Shown one piece after another: positions 1 through 9,791 of a DNA stretch of 64,000 nucleotides (its first letter is position 1; each line of letters starts with the position of its first letter). The notes beneath the pieces are model-generated. The model ran no database searches. It saw only the letters and a program-made list of their open reading frames with translations, and was not told the DNA's origin. Made by a program: the position numbers and the translations under genes. The DNA lies in the NCBI GenBank assembly GCA_020310875.1, contig CM035428.1, positions 104,815,161 through 104,879,160 of the forward strand. The letters are read 5' to 3'. Source of the stretch: Ceratopteris richardii. Its lineage: Eukaryota > Streptophyta > Polypodiopsida > Polypodiales > Pteridaceae.

Positions 1-1
1 A

Positions 2-625
2 TTACCAATTACATATCATCTCTTGGAAAGAGTAGCAGGGAAGGAAGTTTATAGTTTTTTGGATGGCTTTTCAGGGTATAATCAGGTAGCTATTGCTCCT
101 GAGGACCAACATAAAACCGCTTTCACAACGGAATGGGGAGTATACGCCTTTAGAGTCATGCCTTTTGGTCTGACTAATGCCCCAACTACCTTCCAAAGAT
201 TGATGTGCCATGTATTCAAAGAATTCCTAAGAAAAAGTATGGAGGTCTACGTGGATGATCTTTGTACTTACTCAGCTATACGATCAGAACATATCCCAGA
301 GCTAGAAAAGATCTTTGCTAAATGTCGACAATATCGAGTATGCCTCAATCCAGAAAAGTGTGTCTTCATGGTTAGACAAGGAAAAATATTAGGGCATATT
401 GTCTCTAAAAACGGAATTTCAACTGATGAAGACAAAATCAAGGTAATTTTGGATTTTCCAAGACCTAAGACTGCTAAAGAAGTTCAAGCATTTATGGGAC
501 ATTGTGGCTACTATCGAAGATTTATACATATGTACGCCATAATTGCTAGACCTCTTTATGCATTATTGACACAATTTAATTGGACCGAAGAATGTGAAAA
601 AGCCTTCAATGAATTAAAGAATTGA
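2..625 (+). pseudogene. Element A reverse transcriptase (partial)
   Basis: RNA-directed DNA polymerase that would copy element RNA into cDNA in the cytoplasmic particle. The frame is open from base 2 and enters mid-domain. Seen: LERVAGKEVYSFLDGFSGYN, FRVMPFGLTNAP, and the catalytic YVDD box at bases 248-259, then the thumb/connection with GHIVSKNGIS and FMGHCGYYRRFIHMY. A TGA at 623-625 ends the open frame, but the same frame continues directly into RNase H, so this is an in-frame nonsense mutation (or less likely a readthrough site). The N-terminal palm and fingers lie left of the window. Confidence 0.93.
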
Positions 626-1615
626 TTGAGTTCAGCACCAATCCTTCGAGTACCTAACTGGAATAAGCCGTTTCACATTCATGTGGATGCTTCCAAGTTT
701 GCCATTGGCTGTATCTTAGCTCAACCTGTAGATACGGGAAAACTAGACCACCCTATAGCCTATGCTAGTAGACAATTAAATCAAGCAGAACGCAATTATA
801 CTACCACTGAGAGAGAAGGCCTAGGGATGATGTACGCAGTCAAAAAGTTCAGACATTACCTGTTGGCAAACAAATTCAAATTCTTCATTGATCATCAAGC
901 CCTACTGCACCTAGTCAACAAGCCGTGCAATACAGAAAGACTAGTACGATGGTTTTTATTGCTAATGGAATTTGATTTTGAGGTAGTAGTCAAGAAAGGA
1001 AATACCCACATAAGAGCAGACCACTTATCAAGAATGACCCATGGAGAACCACCCATAGGAGTACCAGATGATCTGCCAGATACGTACCTTTTTAACCTGG
1101 AAGTATGTCCTCAATGGGCAGAAAAGTTGATCCCTATACTTACTCATGGACCTAAAGATGGGATCACGCCAAACCAAACCCAAGACCTCTGGAAGACTAA
1201 AAACCTTCATATAATTGCGGGAAGTTTGTATCACCAGGATTCAAGTGGATTATTAATGAGATGTGTGGAAGAAGAGGAACAAGAAATGTGGCTTCAGAAA
1301 GCACATGTAAACCAATGGAAAATTCATTTGAATGCAAATGGAACGTGGCAAACACTTAAGAGATTTGGCGTATATTGGCCAACCATGCAAAGAGATGCAC
1401 ATAACTATGTGTCAACCTGTCAAACCTGTCAAGAACAAATCCCAGATGAGAACTCTACCTTATGCTATTCTACAATAGCACCAAGATGGAGCATGCCTCC
1501 GGTGAAGTTCTTGAAAACTCAAGAATACCCAGAAGAAGCGACTTCAGCAAGGAAACGTGCACTTATAGAACAAAGTAAGGATTATGCCATTATAGGAAAA
1601 CAACTTTTTAAATGA
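626..1615 (+). pseudogene. Element A RNase H and first H2C2 zinc unit
   Basis: Same frame as the RT. The first ~130 residues are Ty3-type RNase H, which removes the RNA strand of the hybrid: acidic residues lie in FHIHVDASKFAIG, TTEREGLGM, FIDHQALLHL and RADHLSRM. After a linker (VPDDLPDTYLFNLE) comes an integrase-type zinc module: KAHVNQWKIH (HX6H), then YWPTMQRDAHNY, then CQTCQ (CX2C), near bases 1295-1430. A second complete unit of the same kind follows in the next segment, so the zinc-binding domain is tandemly duplicated; B and C show the same. The open frame stops at TGA 1613-1615 and resumes in the same frame. Confidence 0.88.
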
Positions 1616-4168
1616 GGGAAAGATAACCAATTACGAATGTGCATTCACGAAGACGAATATCTTTCTGTTTTAGAGATGGCACATACAGGAGCTGCAGGAG
1701 GGCACTTCTCTGCAGATAAAACAGCAAAAATGATCCTCTTTGCTGGAATGTGGTGGCCAACTCTACATCAAGATGCGGTAACATATGTGCAACGTTGTGA
1801 TACTTGTCAACGAACAAAATATCCAATTAGGAGAGATGAGATGCCACTGAGACCCATGATGAGTGCCAGAGCTTTCACGAAATGGGGAATAGACTTCATA
1901 GGACCTATTAGCCCACCAGCGAAAGGATCCCATGCCGAGTATATAATTGTAGCCACAGACTATCTGACCAAATGGGTTGAAGCAAAAGCAACCAAGAAAA
2001 ATGACGCAAGAACCACAGCTAAGTTTCTCTTTGAGAACATTTTCACTAGATTTGGACTACCAATAGAAATAGTGAGTGATAGAGGTACGCACTTTGTGAA
2101 TGAAGTTATAGAAGCTTTATTGAATGAATTCTTGGTAATTCATAAGAAATCAGCTCCTTATCACCCACAAGCCAATGGACAAGCCGAAAGTTCGAATAAA
2201 ATCTTGTGTACAGTTCTCACTAAAATTGTTAACATTGGTAGATCAGATTGGGATAAGCAATTACATCATGCTTTATGGGCATTTCGAGTAGCCTATAAAA
2301 CCGCCATAGGCACTACTCCTTTTAACTTAGTGTATGGACAAAATGCTATTTTGCCAATTGATTTCTTAATTCCCACTCTGAGAGTAGCAACTACTTATGA
2401 GTCGAAAGGACATGAACTATCAGCTCAATTGGAGCAAATAGAAAAGCTTCACGAAACTAGGTTACAAGCAGTAGCAGGCATTTATGCTGCTAAACGACGA
2501 CAGAAAGCCTACTTTGATGCGCACATTAAGGACAAAAATTTGAAGGAAGGAGATTTAGTTTTGGTATATACCTTGAAACAACATGCTAAGAAGTTGCAGA
2601 AGAGAGGATATGGCCCATTAATCATTAATCGTATATCGACAAGTGGAGCCATCAGCTTAGCAACCTTGGATGGGGATATATTACCCAACTATATTAGCGG
2701 ATGTCGAGTAAAAAAATATCTAGAACCATTGACCAAAGAAACAATGTCTCGATTAATCAAAGGCAAGAATAGACGCATAGAGGAGGAAAGGATACGAGAA
2801 GAAGCGAGACAGGAAGCATTGGAAAGAATAAAGAAACGGAAAGAGTGGATGAGAGAGCGAGATGAGAGATATCGACTAGGAGAAGAACTCATCCCGATGG
2901 CTAATTTTAGAGCCACTCAAAACCTAGGATCACAGAGAATGCAACCATATCTAAATTTGGGAGCAGGTAGAACGGAGTACCACTTAGTGGATGCTCTCAT
3001 TGACACAAGAGCTGCTGTAAGCTGTATCAAGCTTTCGTTGACCCAAAAATTCCAGGAGGAAGTACGCCCATCAATGGCACAATTGATAGGAATAGGAGGA
3101 ACAATTACTCAATGCATAGGTGAGATCACCTTACCTTTGCATCTTGGCAACAACACCATGGAACAAAAGCTATTAGTGTGTCATGATCAAGATTTACTTG
3201 AAGAGGTAGTGTTAGGTCAAGATTGGATTTACGAATATGAGGTGACCATTCAATTGGCTTTAGGATACATCTCAGCCAGGATAGGACATCGTGAAGTATT
3301 CAGTCTGCTAGACGAACGACCAATCAAATCTGTGAGCATAGAGCAAAAAGTTCATTCTAACGAACAAAGTCATGAATGTATGTTCACTAGCACTATAGAA
3401 ACACCTTCGTCAAGTACTATATGTGAGGACACATTGAATTTTGCTTGCACACAATCTTCTAGTCTAGCAAGTCATGAGAGTGTCAATCAATCTGAAACTG
3501 ACCTCAGTGAAACACAATGCCTAAAAGAGACTAGTCCTCTGAGTAATTCAAAATCTGTACCTATTAAATTATACCCTATTCCGTACACTCAACAAGCATG
3601 GATAAGGAAGGATCAAGCGAAGGAATATCTTCGACGACAGAAGCACCATCGACATTGGAGCGACCCATCAAAGGACAACGCAAATCATTATGAACACCAA
3701 AGACAACAACGAAGTGCTACAATTTGGATCCCAAGGAAAGTAATAGCCGCTCAACCGAATCGATCACAAATATGGATTCCTAAATCATGTGCCCCAAAGA
3801 AGCTAAACCGAAACAAGGAACCTCAGCATAAGAAGAGCCAGCAGGGTCTACACACAAAACAGCCACAGAAGAATAGCTACAGGAAAATAAAGGAGTCTGC
3901 AGTAGCTACACAGGCTAATTTCATATTCAAAAATCAGAGAGAGCAGACATACCACAAGAGACAAACCACATTCATCAAAAAGGTGGAGAATACACTACAT
4001 CCCAACAGAATGAAGCAGATTTGGTTGCCGAAAGACAAGACAGAATGCATGCATCAACCAACTACTTCCAAATGCACACATATGGAGTTATCAGTACCCA
4101 AAGTATGCATGATAGGGCCACCTTACACGGCCAAGCATTCGGCACATCCTTCTTCTATTTCAGGATAG
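1616..4168 (+). CDS. Element A integrase, second protease-like domain and IW-x-PK tail
   Basis: Best-preserved segment of A; the first Met in the open stretch is at 1637, but the frame is continuous with the upstream pol, so that Met is not a natural start. Order: canonical H2C2 (AHTGAAGGHF, then CDTCQ); integrase DDE core with Asp at 1892-1894, Asp in VSDRGTHF (2078-2080) and Glu in GQAESSNK (2186-2188); GPY/F-like RGYGPLIINRI; a charged helix rich in E and R (residues ~370-415 from Met 1637); a retropepsin-like fold near residues 450-560, with LVDALIDTRAAVSC at the active-site position, flap-like LIGIGGTITQCIGE and VVLGQDWIYEY; then a Ser/Gln/Lys-rich tail carrying IWIPRK, IWIPKS and IWLPKD (about 3724, 3772, 4018). 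The DTR triplet at 3002-3010 lacks the catalytic Gly of D-T/S-G. Confidence 0.88.
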   Translation, partial: GKDNQLRMCIHEDEYLSVLEMAHTGAAGGHFSADKTAKMILFAGMWWPTLHQDAVTYVQRCDTCQRTKYPIRRDEMPLRPMMSARAFTKWGIDFIGPISPPAKGSHAEYIIVATDYLTKWVEAKATKKNDARTTAKFLFENIFTRFGLPIEIVSDRGTHFVNEVIEALLNEFLVIHKKSAPYHPQANGQAESSNKILCTVLTKIVNIGRSDWDKQLHHALWAFRVAYKTAIGTTPFNLVYGQNAILPIDFLIPTLRVATTYESKGHELSAQLEQIEKLHETRLQAVAGIYAAKRRQKAYFDAHIKDKNLKEGDLVLVYTLKQHAKKLQKRGYGPLIINRISTSGAISLATLDGDILPNYISGCRVKKYLEPLTKETMSRLIKGKNRRIEEERIREEARQEALERIKKRKEWMRERDERYRLGEELIPMANFRATQNLGSQRMQPYLNLGAGRTEYHLVDALIDTRAAVSCIKLSLTQKFQEEVRPSMAQLIGIGGTITQCIGEITLPLHLGNNTMEQKLLVCHDQDLLEEVVLGQDWIYEYEVTIQLALGYISARIGHREVFSLLDERPIKSVSIEQKVHSNEQSHECMFTSTIETPSSSTICEDTLNFACTQSSSLASHESVNQSETDLSETQCLKETSPLSNSKSVPIKLYPIPYTQQAWIRKDQAKEYLRRQKHHRHWSDPSKDNANHYEHQRQQRSATIWIPRKVIAAQPNRSQIWIPKSCAPKKLNRNKEPQHKKSQQGLHTKQPQKNSYRKIKESAVATQANFIFKNQREQTYHKRQTTFIKKVENTLHPNRMKQIWLPKDKTECMHQPTTSKCTHMELSVPKVCMIGPPYTAKHSAHPSSISG

Positions 4169-4456
4169 TCAAGCACATTTTCCTCTTGGGAAATAGGAGA
4201 GCACTTGTACATACATTAAGAAAATTACTCCAAAAAATAATAACCGCTTCGGCTATAACCTAACTTTTCTGTTTTCCTTTTCAGATGAGAATATATAAAT
4301 ACCTAAAAATGTGAAAAATCCAGGTATTACCTTTCTCACACCCACGGGAAGGGGGCGACACCATTCACTCGGAACAATATCGAGCTTATGACAAACAAAT
4401 AAAGGAGGATTTCTGATAATATATGGCAACTAATTCATACTCTATATTGAGTGCAG
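4169..4456 (+). promoter_or_regulatory. Conserved spacer with splice-acceptor-like sites before the 3' gene
   Basis: No frame is open here, yet blocks are shared with element B at 22064-22354. They include a polypyrimidine tract ending in TTTTCAG at 4278-4284, the block CCAGGTATTACCTTTCTCAC near 4320 (CAG/GTATTA could serve as a donor), and GAGTGCAG directly abutting the ATG at 4457. C also has a pyrimidine-rich CAG just before its 3' gene. Inference: the 3' gene is expressed from a spliced subgenomic RNA, as proposed for env-like genes of other plant Ty3 elements. A TATATAAATA string near 4290 leaves an internal promoter possible. Confidence 0.5.
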
Positions 4457-5941
4457 ATGGCGTCTACTAATTCTGAAGCTACACAAGAGGAAGAGGTCCA
4501 GCTTTTCCCACTCGAGTCAATTACAAAAGCAAGAGGTCATTGGTTTCGGGATGACCAACCAGTGTCGGATCTCATCTTCCTGGCTACTATCAAAATAATG
4601 GATAGAGATCACTATTTTCCCATCCTATCCCAGGACTTCAAAACAATCGTCCAAGGCTTGCCACATATTGAAGAAGTATGGACACAGGCCGGATTAGAGT
4701 CATTCCTAAAATTGCCTATCTATGTACCGGACTTTCAAAGGTGTACACAGGTAATGAACACATTACAGCCTACGACAACAAAGATAACTGTTCCAGAAGC
4801 AAAAGTATTAGATAAAGTGGGAACCTGGAAGACCATCCAATTCACACACGAATTAATCAACAGAGCATTTGGATGGAAGCAAGAAGGAGTCACAAGTGTC
4901 AAAGCAGAGTGCCATGATCCCAAGAAGAGATCATTTTTGGATATAAACAGAATTGACATAGAGGATGCTGTTCGATTGGTGCATCAACACTTTTGTTTCC
5001 CAAGCATGCACAGATATACCGCTCCACAGAAGATAGTCGTACAATTACTATCGCATGCCATGAGACAATTTGGGAACAAAGTGAATATGACAGGCTATGT
5101 TCAAGAAAGATTATTTGAAGCCCAGAAGAAGTGGGGCCAGAAGAAATTTTTGAATGGTAGTTCGACTCTCACATTACTGATATATGAAGCTTTAGATATG
5201 AAGAATTGTTTGAGAGAGATGCCAACTTCAGAAAAGCTAGCTCAATATGCAAAACCCGCCATTGTCCCTAAGAAAAAGAAGGTTGCCATCAGTGGGGAAG
5301 AAGCAGAAACTAGTTCTCAGCCTCGAATGAGAGGAACAAAAAGACTACGAGAAGACAAGCAAGATGAAGAAGGAGAACCTATGACAAAAAGAGTCCATGT
5401 ACTTCCCAAAGTAACCATTGCAGGATAGAAACAAATCACGGAGGAAGAATTGACTAAAGCACTGGAAGAGACGCACAAATACACGGAGGGACAAATCAAC
5501 TTACCAGTGCAAGGTCATCATTATCAGCAGTCACAACAAGGATTAAATACAAAAAGAAAACTCACTAAAGTTCACCGATACCGCGAAATAGGATTAGACA
5601 ATTCCAGCTCGTCATCACAGGACAAAGAAGACAAGGACACATCATTGCTGGATGTTGATATTCGAAGCGAATCGAAGGATGATGGGCAATGGACCGAATT
5701 AAATAAAGTTGACTATGGTGAAGAACCAGAAGGCCTCAAGTCAGTCGATCAAGAAATAAAAGTGAATCAAACAACCACAAGCACAAAGACAGATATGGAG
5801 ATATCAAAAACGGAGAATGAAGATAATGATATAGAAACGGAAGGACCCTTCACACCAATCAGGGTTGTGGCAGAACCCTCCCCAATGGATGTCACGTTTC
5901 AGGGGAGTGCCACTAAAAATGATGAAGCAAAAAAAAGATGA
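4457..5941 (+). pseudogene. Element A 3' gene, N-terminal part (function unknown)
   Basis: Start chosen at ATG 4457, directly after GAGTGCAG and conserved in B (22063). Residues 1-270 look globular. Conserved with B and, more weakly, C are GHWFRDDQ, a hydrophobic FYLP-like run (DRDHYFPILSQDF), a VLDKVGTWKTIQFTHELINR block, a FCFPSMHRYTAPQKI block, and KKWGQKKFLNGSSTLTLLIY. A basic stretch (KKKKVA, RGTKRLRED) follows, then an acidic Ser-rich linker. TAG at 5426-5428 interrupts; the same frame reopens to 5941. No signal peptide or membrane helix is seen, so I do not call it envelope. It broadly resembles uncharacterised plant transposon ORFs in env position; function is unknown. Confidence 0.72.
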
Positions 5942-6632
5942 TAAAGAACCCAGGGTACAACTGCAAGTTAGGCAACCACATAATGAAACACTCCAGGTGG
6001 CAGAAGGCAAAGATGTGCAAACAGGAGAGACTCCAGGAATAGCAAAGACATGGCTGAATGTAGACATAGCTCAGCTCAAGCCTGTTGTGCAAGATATGAT
6101 TAGAACAGCTCTGGACACACAACAATTAATGCTTGACGCTGATGAAGATTACGACCAAGCCATGCGAGACAAGAAATAACTTGAAAGAGCAGGTCAGAAT
6201 CTTTCCAACGAATTATCCAAGGTAAGAGAACAAGCTCTGAATAAAGAAAAGGAACTTCAAGAGGTCAAAACACGAAACAACATGCTAGAGACAGAGCAAA
6301 CAAAACTGAAAGACCAAGTCCAGGAACTAACAAAGACATTAGAGATGAGTGAGACTGAGAAGACACATATTCAAGCACGAAGTAAAATCTTAGAGTCTCA
6401 TCTTAAAGTCAGTATGGAGGAAGCTGACAATATACGACAACGAAATAAAGAGTTAATGACAGCTCTCATTAGTGATCAGCCACTTGCAGTTACTGACAAC
6501 CCACAAGGAAATATCAAGAACTTGGAAGAAAAGATCACTAAACTAGAAGACCAGCTCAGACAGGAGCAAGCAGTCATTACAGATTGGGAAAAGAGATACG
6601 TGGAGGACACAGCTGCCCTCAGAATAAAGTGA
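5865..6632 (+). pseudogene. Element A 3' gene, central coiled-coil part
   Basis: Continuation of the 3' gene in another frame, so a frameshift lies around 5865-5940, in an A-rich run. TAA at 6177-6179 interrupts, then the same frame continues. Residues are rich in E, K, Q and L with heptad-like spacing (TEQTKLKDQVQELTKTLEM; LEEKITKLEDQLRQEQAVI), typical of a long parallel coiled coil. B has the matching stretch at 20613-19582 and C has a Gln/Leu-rich coiled coil at 45132-44254. Likely role is multimerisation; this is inference from composition only. Confidence 0.7.
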
Positions 6633-8033
6633 AAAAACGCAGAGAATAACTACCTGCGGCAGTGTAAGGAAGACACAGATCAAATGAATATTGTGGCCCA
6701 GGAACTAATTAAACACCAGGCAACTATTGCTAAGGCTGAAGAAGAAAATAAGAAAAAAGATGATTTAATCAAACAGCTTCAGGAGCAATTAGAGCAACGA
6801 GCAAAACCGGGGACACCAGTAGTTCCACAAGAGACCAAGGCTACTGTGGAGAAAGAGGTACGTCCTCTCTCTCCCCCCTCATATCATTCACCGGTAAAGG
6901 AGGAAAAGGAGGTTCACATTCAACCTAACATTCGGGAAATTGCAGAACTGAGCAGACCAGAAAGGGCACTACTGGTGTCCCAACTTACGGCAGAATTTGA
7001 AGATCAGATCATCAGGATCATGAAAGAAGCTCAAATAGATAATAAACAATTAGAACAAATTTTGAAGCCCTTTAATGTACCATACAGACTACTTAAAGAA
7101 CAAACTAGACATTATATAAAGTCTGCAACGAATAAAGATCCGGATCACAACCTTCAATTCAGGCATGACACTTTCAATTACACTCAAGAGGAGTTCGAGA
7201 AGGCGGATCCTATATGGCGACGAAAGATTTTAGAGAAGCATCCAACGTTGCGGGTACAGTGGGAAGCATCACCATATGCACTTCAAGTCAATCCATCTTT
7301 TTGTCCTGTACCCCGTCGACGATCTTGGACGCAATTTTGGGAAGGACAGCGCCAAGGCAATATCAATAATCAATGGCTCAACTACCCTTTACTACCTAGT
7401 CCGCCACATAGTTATCTACCAACCGAAGAATACATGGTAAAGACAATGGAATTTTGGATTTCCAGATACGTTTCAGTTCCGGACTTAGCCGTCAAAATGA
7501 CTAACAAACTATTCAGTATGCTACTAACAGTGCTAAAAGTGTTCCAACATGCCAAATATACATTTCTGAATTTCATCAGAATTACTCAAGGATCGGAAGC
7601 ACTAATTTTTGATTTATCCACTATACCGAGCAGACTAACTATTATGGCATATTATTCTCGACTCATGTTTTTGCCATCGACATATATGCAGACTTTTGAA
7701 GAAGCATTCTTTACAGGCTTCTTTGAAATTGATTCAGAGATTTTTGTTAAAATGACTTCCAATTTGAATGCAAGACTGGTGGCCTATGAGACAAGTTTCT
7801 TTGCTGATCATAGACAGGCGCCAGAGGACGGAGTAAAGTCTCAGCAATGGAAGGAGTTCATGCTATGTCATGCTAATCTGCTAAATCAAAGAGAGCAACA
7901 TGCCATCCAAACCTACACACGTCGCCACAAAAAGCCTGTCGGGGACGACAGAGTTCAGGAGGAGGGACGTGTGGAAGGGGAATCAAGCAAAAAAAGAAGA
8001 AGAAGAAGATCAAAGTCAAAAACAACTCAATAA
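6633..8033 (+). pseudogene. Element A 3' gene, C-terminal conserved domain and basic tail
   Basis: Same frame as the coiled coil, entered through an in-frame TGA at 6630-6632; the visible Met at 6684 is internal. After the end of the coiled coil and a Pro/Ser linker (RPLSPPSYHSPV) comes a conserved domain with NPSFCPVPRRRSW, QWLNYPLLPSPP and YMQTFEEAFFTGFF, all recognisable in B and in reduced form in C (CPVFRRRSW, WLNY, QTFEEMFITRFWEYHSEIF). It ends in an Arg/Lys cluster (KKRRRRRRSKSK), which could be a nuclear localisation or RNA-binding tail. Hydrophobic runs (KLFSMLLTVLKVF) are too short and amphipathic for a confident membrane span. Function unknown. Confidence 0.72.
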
Positions 8034-8582
8034 AGAATAAAACAATGATAGCCGAAGACATATCTCTGCAGGAAGCCCCGCAGGGGCGCAACACCCATCT
8101 CTGCACAGAGCCCCGCAGGGGCACGCATCAGGCAACAACGCAAATCATCCAGGTCCTGCACGGTGGAAGAAAGTAAACAGGCTCAAAGCAATACAACGGG
8201 GTCACATGTTTGCAACCAGGACAAATCAGGGTACTACAAGCAAGACATAAGTCACTGGTGGCGTGCGTGGCAACCCAACTGAATACAGCAACCCAGATAT
8301 GTGATATACGGAATACCAAGGAGCACGAACAGAAGCTAAGGACATAGATCGGACAAAATAACAAATTCTCTAACAGTCCTTATTGCTTCTTCGACCATTG
8401 GGTGCCTGTATTCAGAACTCTTAAAGTAAGCCAAAAACAGAAGCAAAGGACAAACCTCGGATAAGATACCCAATTGTCTAACGGTCCTTATTGCTTCTTC
8501 AACCACTGGATGCGTGCAGACAACAAACCGAGGACAAGAAGCAAAGCCTGTCAAGGGACGACAGAGACGAAGAGGGGGAGAG
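8034..8582 (+). other. Element A 3' UTR with tandem hairpins, direct repeat and polypurine tract
   Basis: No coding. GCCCCGCAGGGGC occurs at 8075-8087 and 8110-8122, each able to fold as a 5-bp stem with a 3-nt loop and each preceded by ATCTCTGCA; B keeps a weaker version just after its stop. A 42-bp imperfect direct repeat lies at 8364-8405 and 8472-8513 (core CCTTATTGCTTCTTC). The polypurine tract AGAGGGGGAGAG at 8571-8582, which primes plus-strand DNA, abuts the LTR. Confidence 0.65.
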
Positions 8583-9477
8583 TGTTGCAGAGCACAGAAG
8601 AGCACAAGGTAGAGAAAATGAAGGGCCCCAAAATTTTTCCAATTTGGACCTCATATTTTTGTATCATAATCATTCTTGTAATATATTTTCCATTGTAAAG
8701 GCACTAGAGGAGTCCTCTAGATGCATCCCCACATAAGATTAGAGATTTACCCATGTAAAATAGTAGGAAATTAGTCTTTTAGTGAATAAAGTGCCGGTCT
8801 CTAGTGTGAAAGGACCATTTTTAGGGCACAAGTATATAAGTCAAATGTGACTCTTTGTAAAGAACTTTTTGCCATTGTGAGAATAGAGAGCACAGAAATT
8901 CGAATTTGTGTCTTCTTCACTCTATATCTTCTTCTCTGTGAGCTTGTATGCATGTGTATTGCTTGGAAAGAGTGCTTGTGAATGTTGTCTATCCATGAAA
9001 GTGTTTATTTGTTGTAGGTAAGGTGTGTGCGAAGTGTAGGAAGTGCTGAAGTGTAGGAAAGTATTTCCCGCGACTCAGTATTTTGCACATAAACTGAGGT
9101 ACGAGTGTCAGAATTGCGTGAAACCACTGCCATTAAATGCGTCTTCTCGAGAGCTTCGAAATGCATATGCTATTTGCTATATTTAGAGCTCGGAGCTGGG
9201 AGAAAAGTCCAAAATACTGACGGCTGCTGCACCAAGTATCGTTTCGCCTTGACCAACAGTTGGAGCTTGTTTGGATAAGTCTTTGCCTTATTTACACTCT
9301 TTGAGTAGTTCATTTGCATTGATCATTACATGATTGCATGTCCTCATACACTCGGCTAGGTTTGTATACTCTTTGGATTGATAATTAAAAGCGTGTATCC
9401 CCACTATATGCACTTGAGAGGGGATTGAGGTATAGTCTCTTTCTCCGCAAGTCCCTAAGTCGGTACTTAGGTCAACA
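8583..9477 (+). repeat. Element A 3' LTR
   Basis: Begins TGTTGCAGAGC right after the polypurine tract and ends GGTCAACA, about 895 bp; B's complete LTR is 890 bp and alignable throughout. A TATATAA string at 8833-8839 is a plausible core promoter. The sequence after the end reads in frame with X's gag. The 5' LTR is outside the window, so age cannot be estimated. Confidence 0.85.
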
Positions 9478-9791
9478 ATGAGCATCTCTGTCATCGCCTG
9501 GGAATCCTGCTGCACCAAGTATCGTTTCGCCTTGACCAACAGTTGGAGCTTGTTTGGATAAGTCTTTGCCTTATTTACACTCTTTGAGTAGTTCATTTGC
9601 ATTGATCATTACATGATTGCATGTCCTCATACACTCGGCTAGGTTTGTATACTCTTTGGATTGATAATTAAAAGCGTGTATCCCCACTATATGCACTTGA
9701 GAGGGGATTGAGGTATAGTCTCTTTCTCCGCAAGTCCCTAAGTCGGTACTTAGGTCAACAATGAGCATCTCGGTCATCGCCTGGGAATCCT
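9226..9791 (+). repeat. 283-bp tandem duplication spanning the LTR/flank junction
   Basis: 9226-9508 and 9509-9791 are nearly identical (one clear mismatch, CTCTGTC versus CTCGGTC). Each copy holds the last ~252 bp of A's LTR plus ~31 bp of X gag, so the duplication happened after A inserted. It creates a second LTR end at 9760. Confidence 0.88.

Larger units (their letters stand above)
1..9477 (+). mobile_element. Element A: Ty3/gypsy LTR retrotransposon with extra 3' gene, 5' part outside window
   Basis: The window opens inside the reverse transcriptase, so the 5' LTR, gag and first protease lie outside. Visible order: RT, RNase H, duplicated H2C2 zinc unit, integrase core, GPY/F-like region, second protease-like domain, IW-x-PK tail, splice-acceptor-like spacer, long 3' reading frame, 3' UTR, polypurine tract and 3' LTR. 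RT followed by integrase defines Ty3/gypsy order. It is the same subfamily as element B (near-identical protein blocks, similar LTR) and a distant relative of element C. It is inserted in the gag of element X. It is broken by several stops and at least one frameshift, so this copy is not autonomous. Confidence 0.93.

Noticed and set aside
1086-1615. Second (archaeal-type) RNase H as in Tat elements
   Set aside because: The region aligns with the spacer plus H2C2 unit, not with an RNase H acidic triad.
4457-8033. Envelope glycoprotein
   Set aside because: Position fits, but there is no signal peptide, no clear membrane anchor, no Cys-rich ectodomain, and A and B end in a basic tail.
9288-9777. 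Short minus-strand frames containing NYQSKEYTNLAECM
   Set aside because: They lie in A's LTR and in its tandem duplicate; the similar frame at 33151-33336 is B's LTR. LTR sequence, not a gene.
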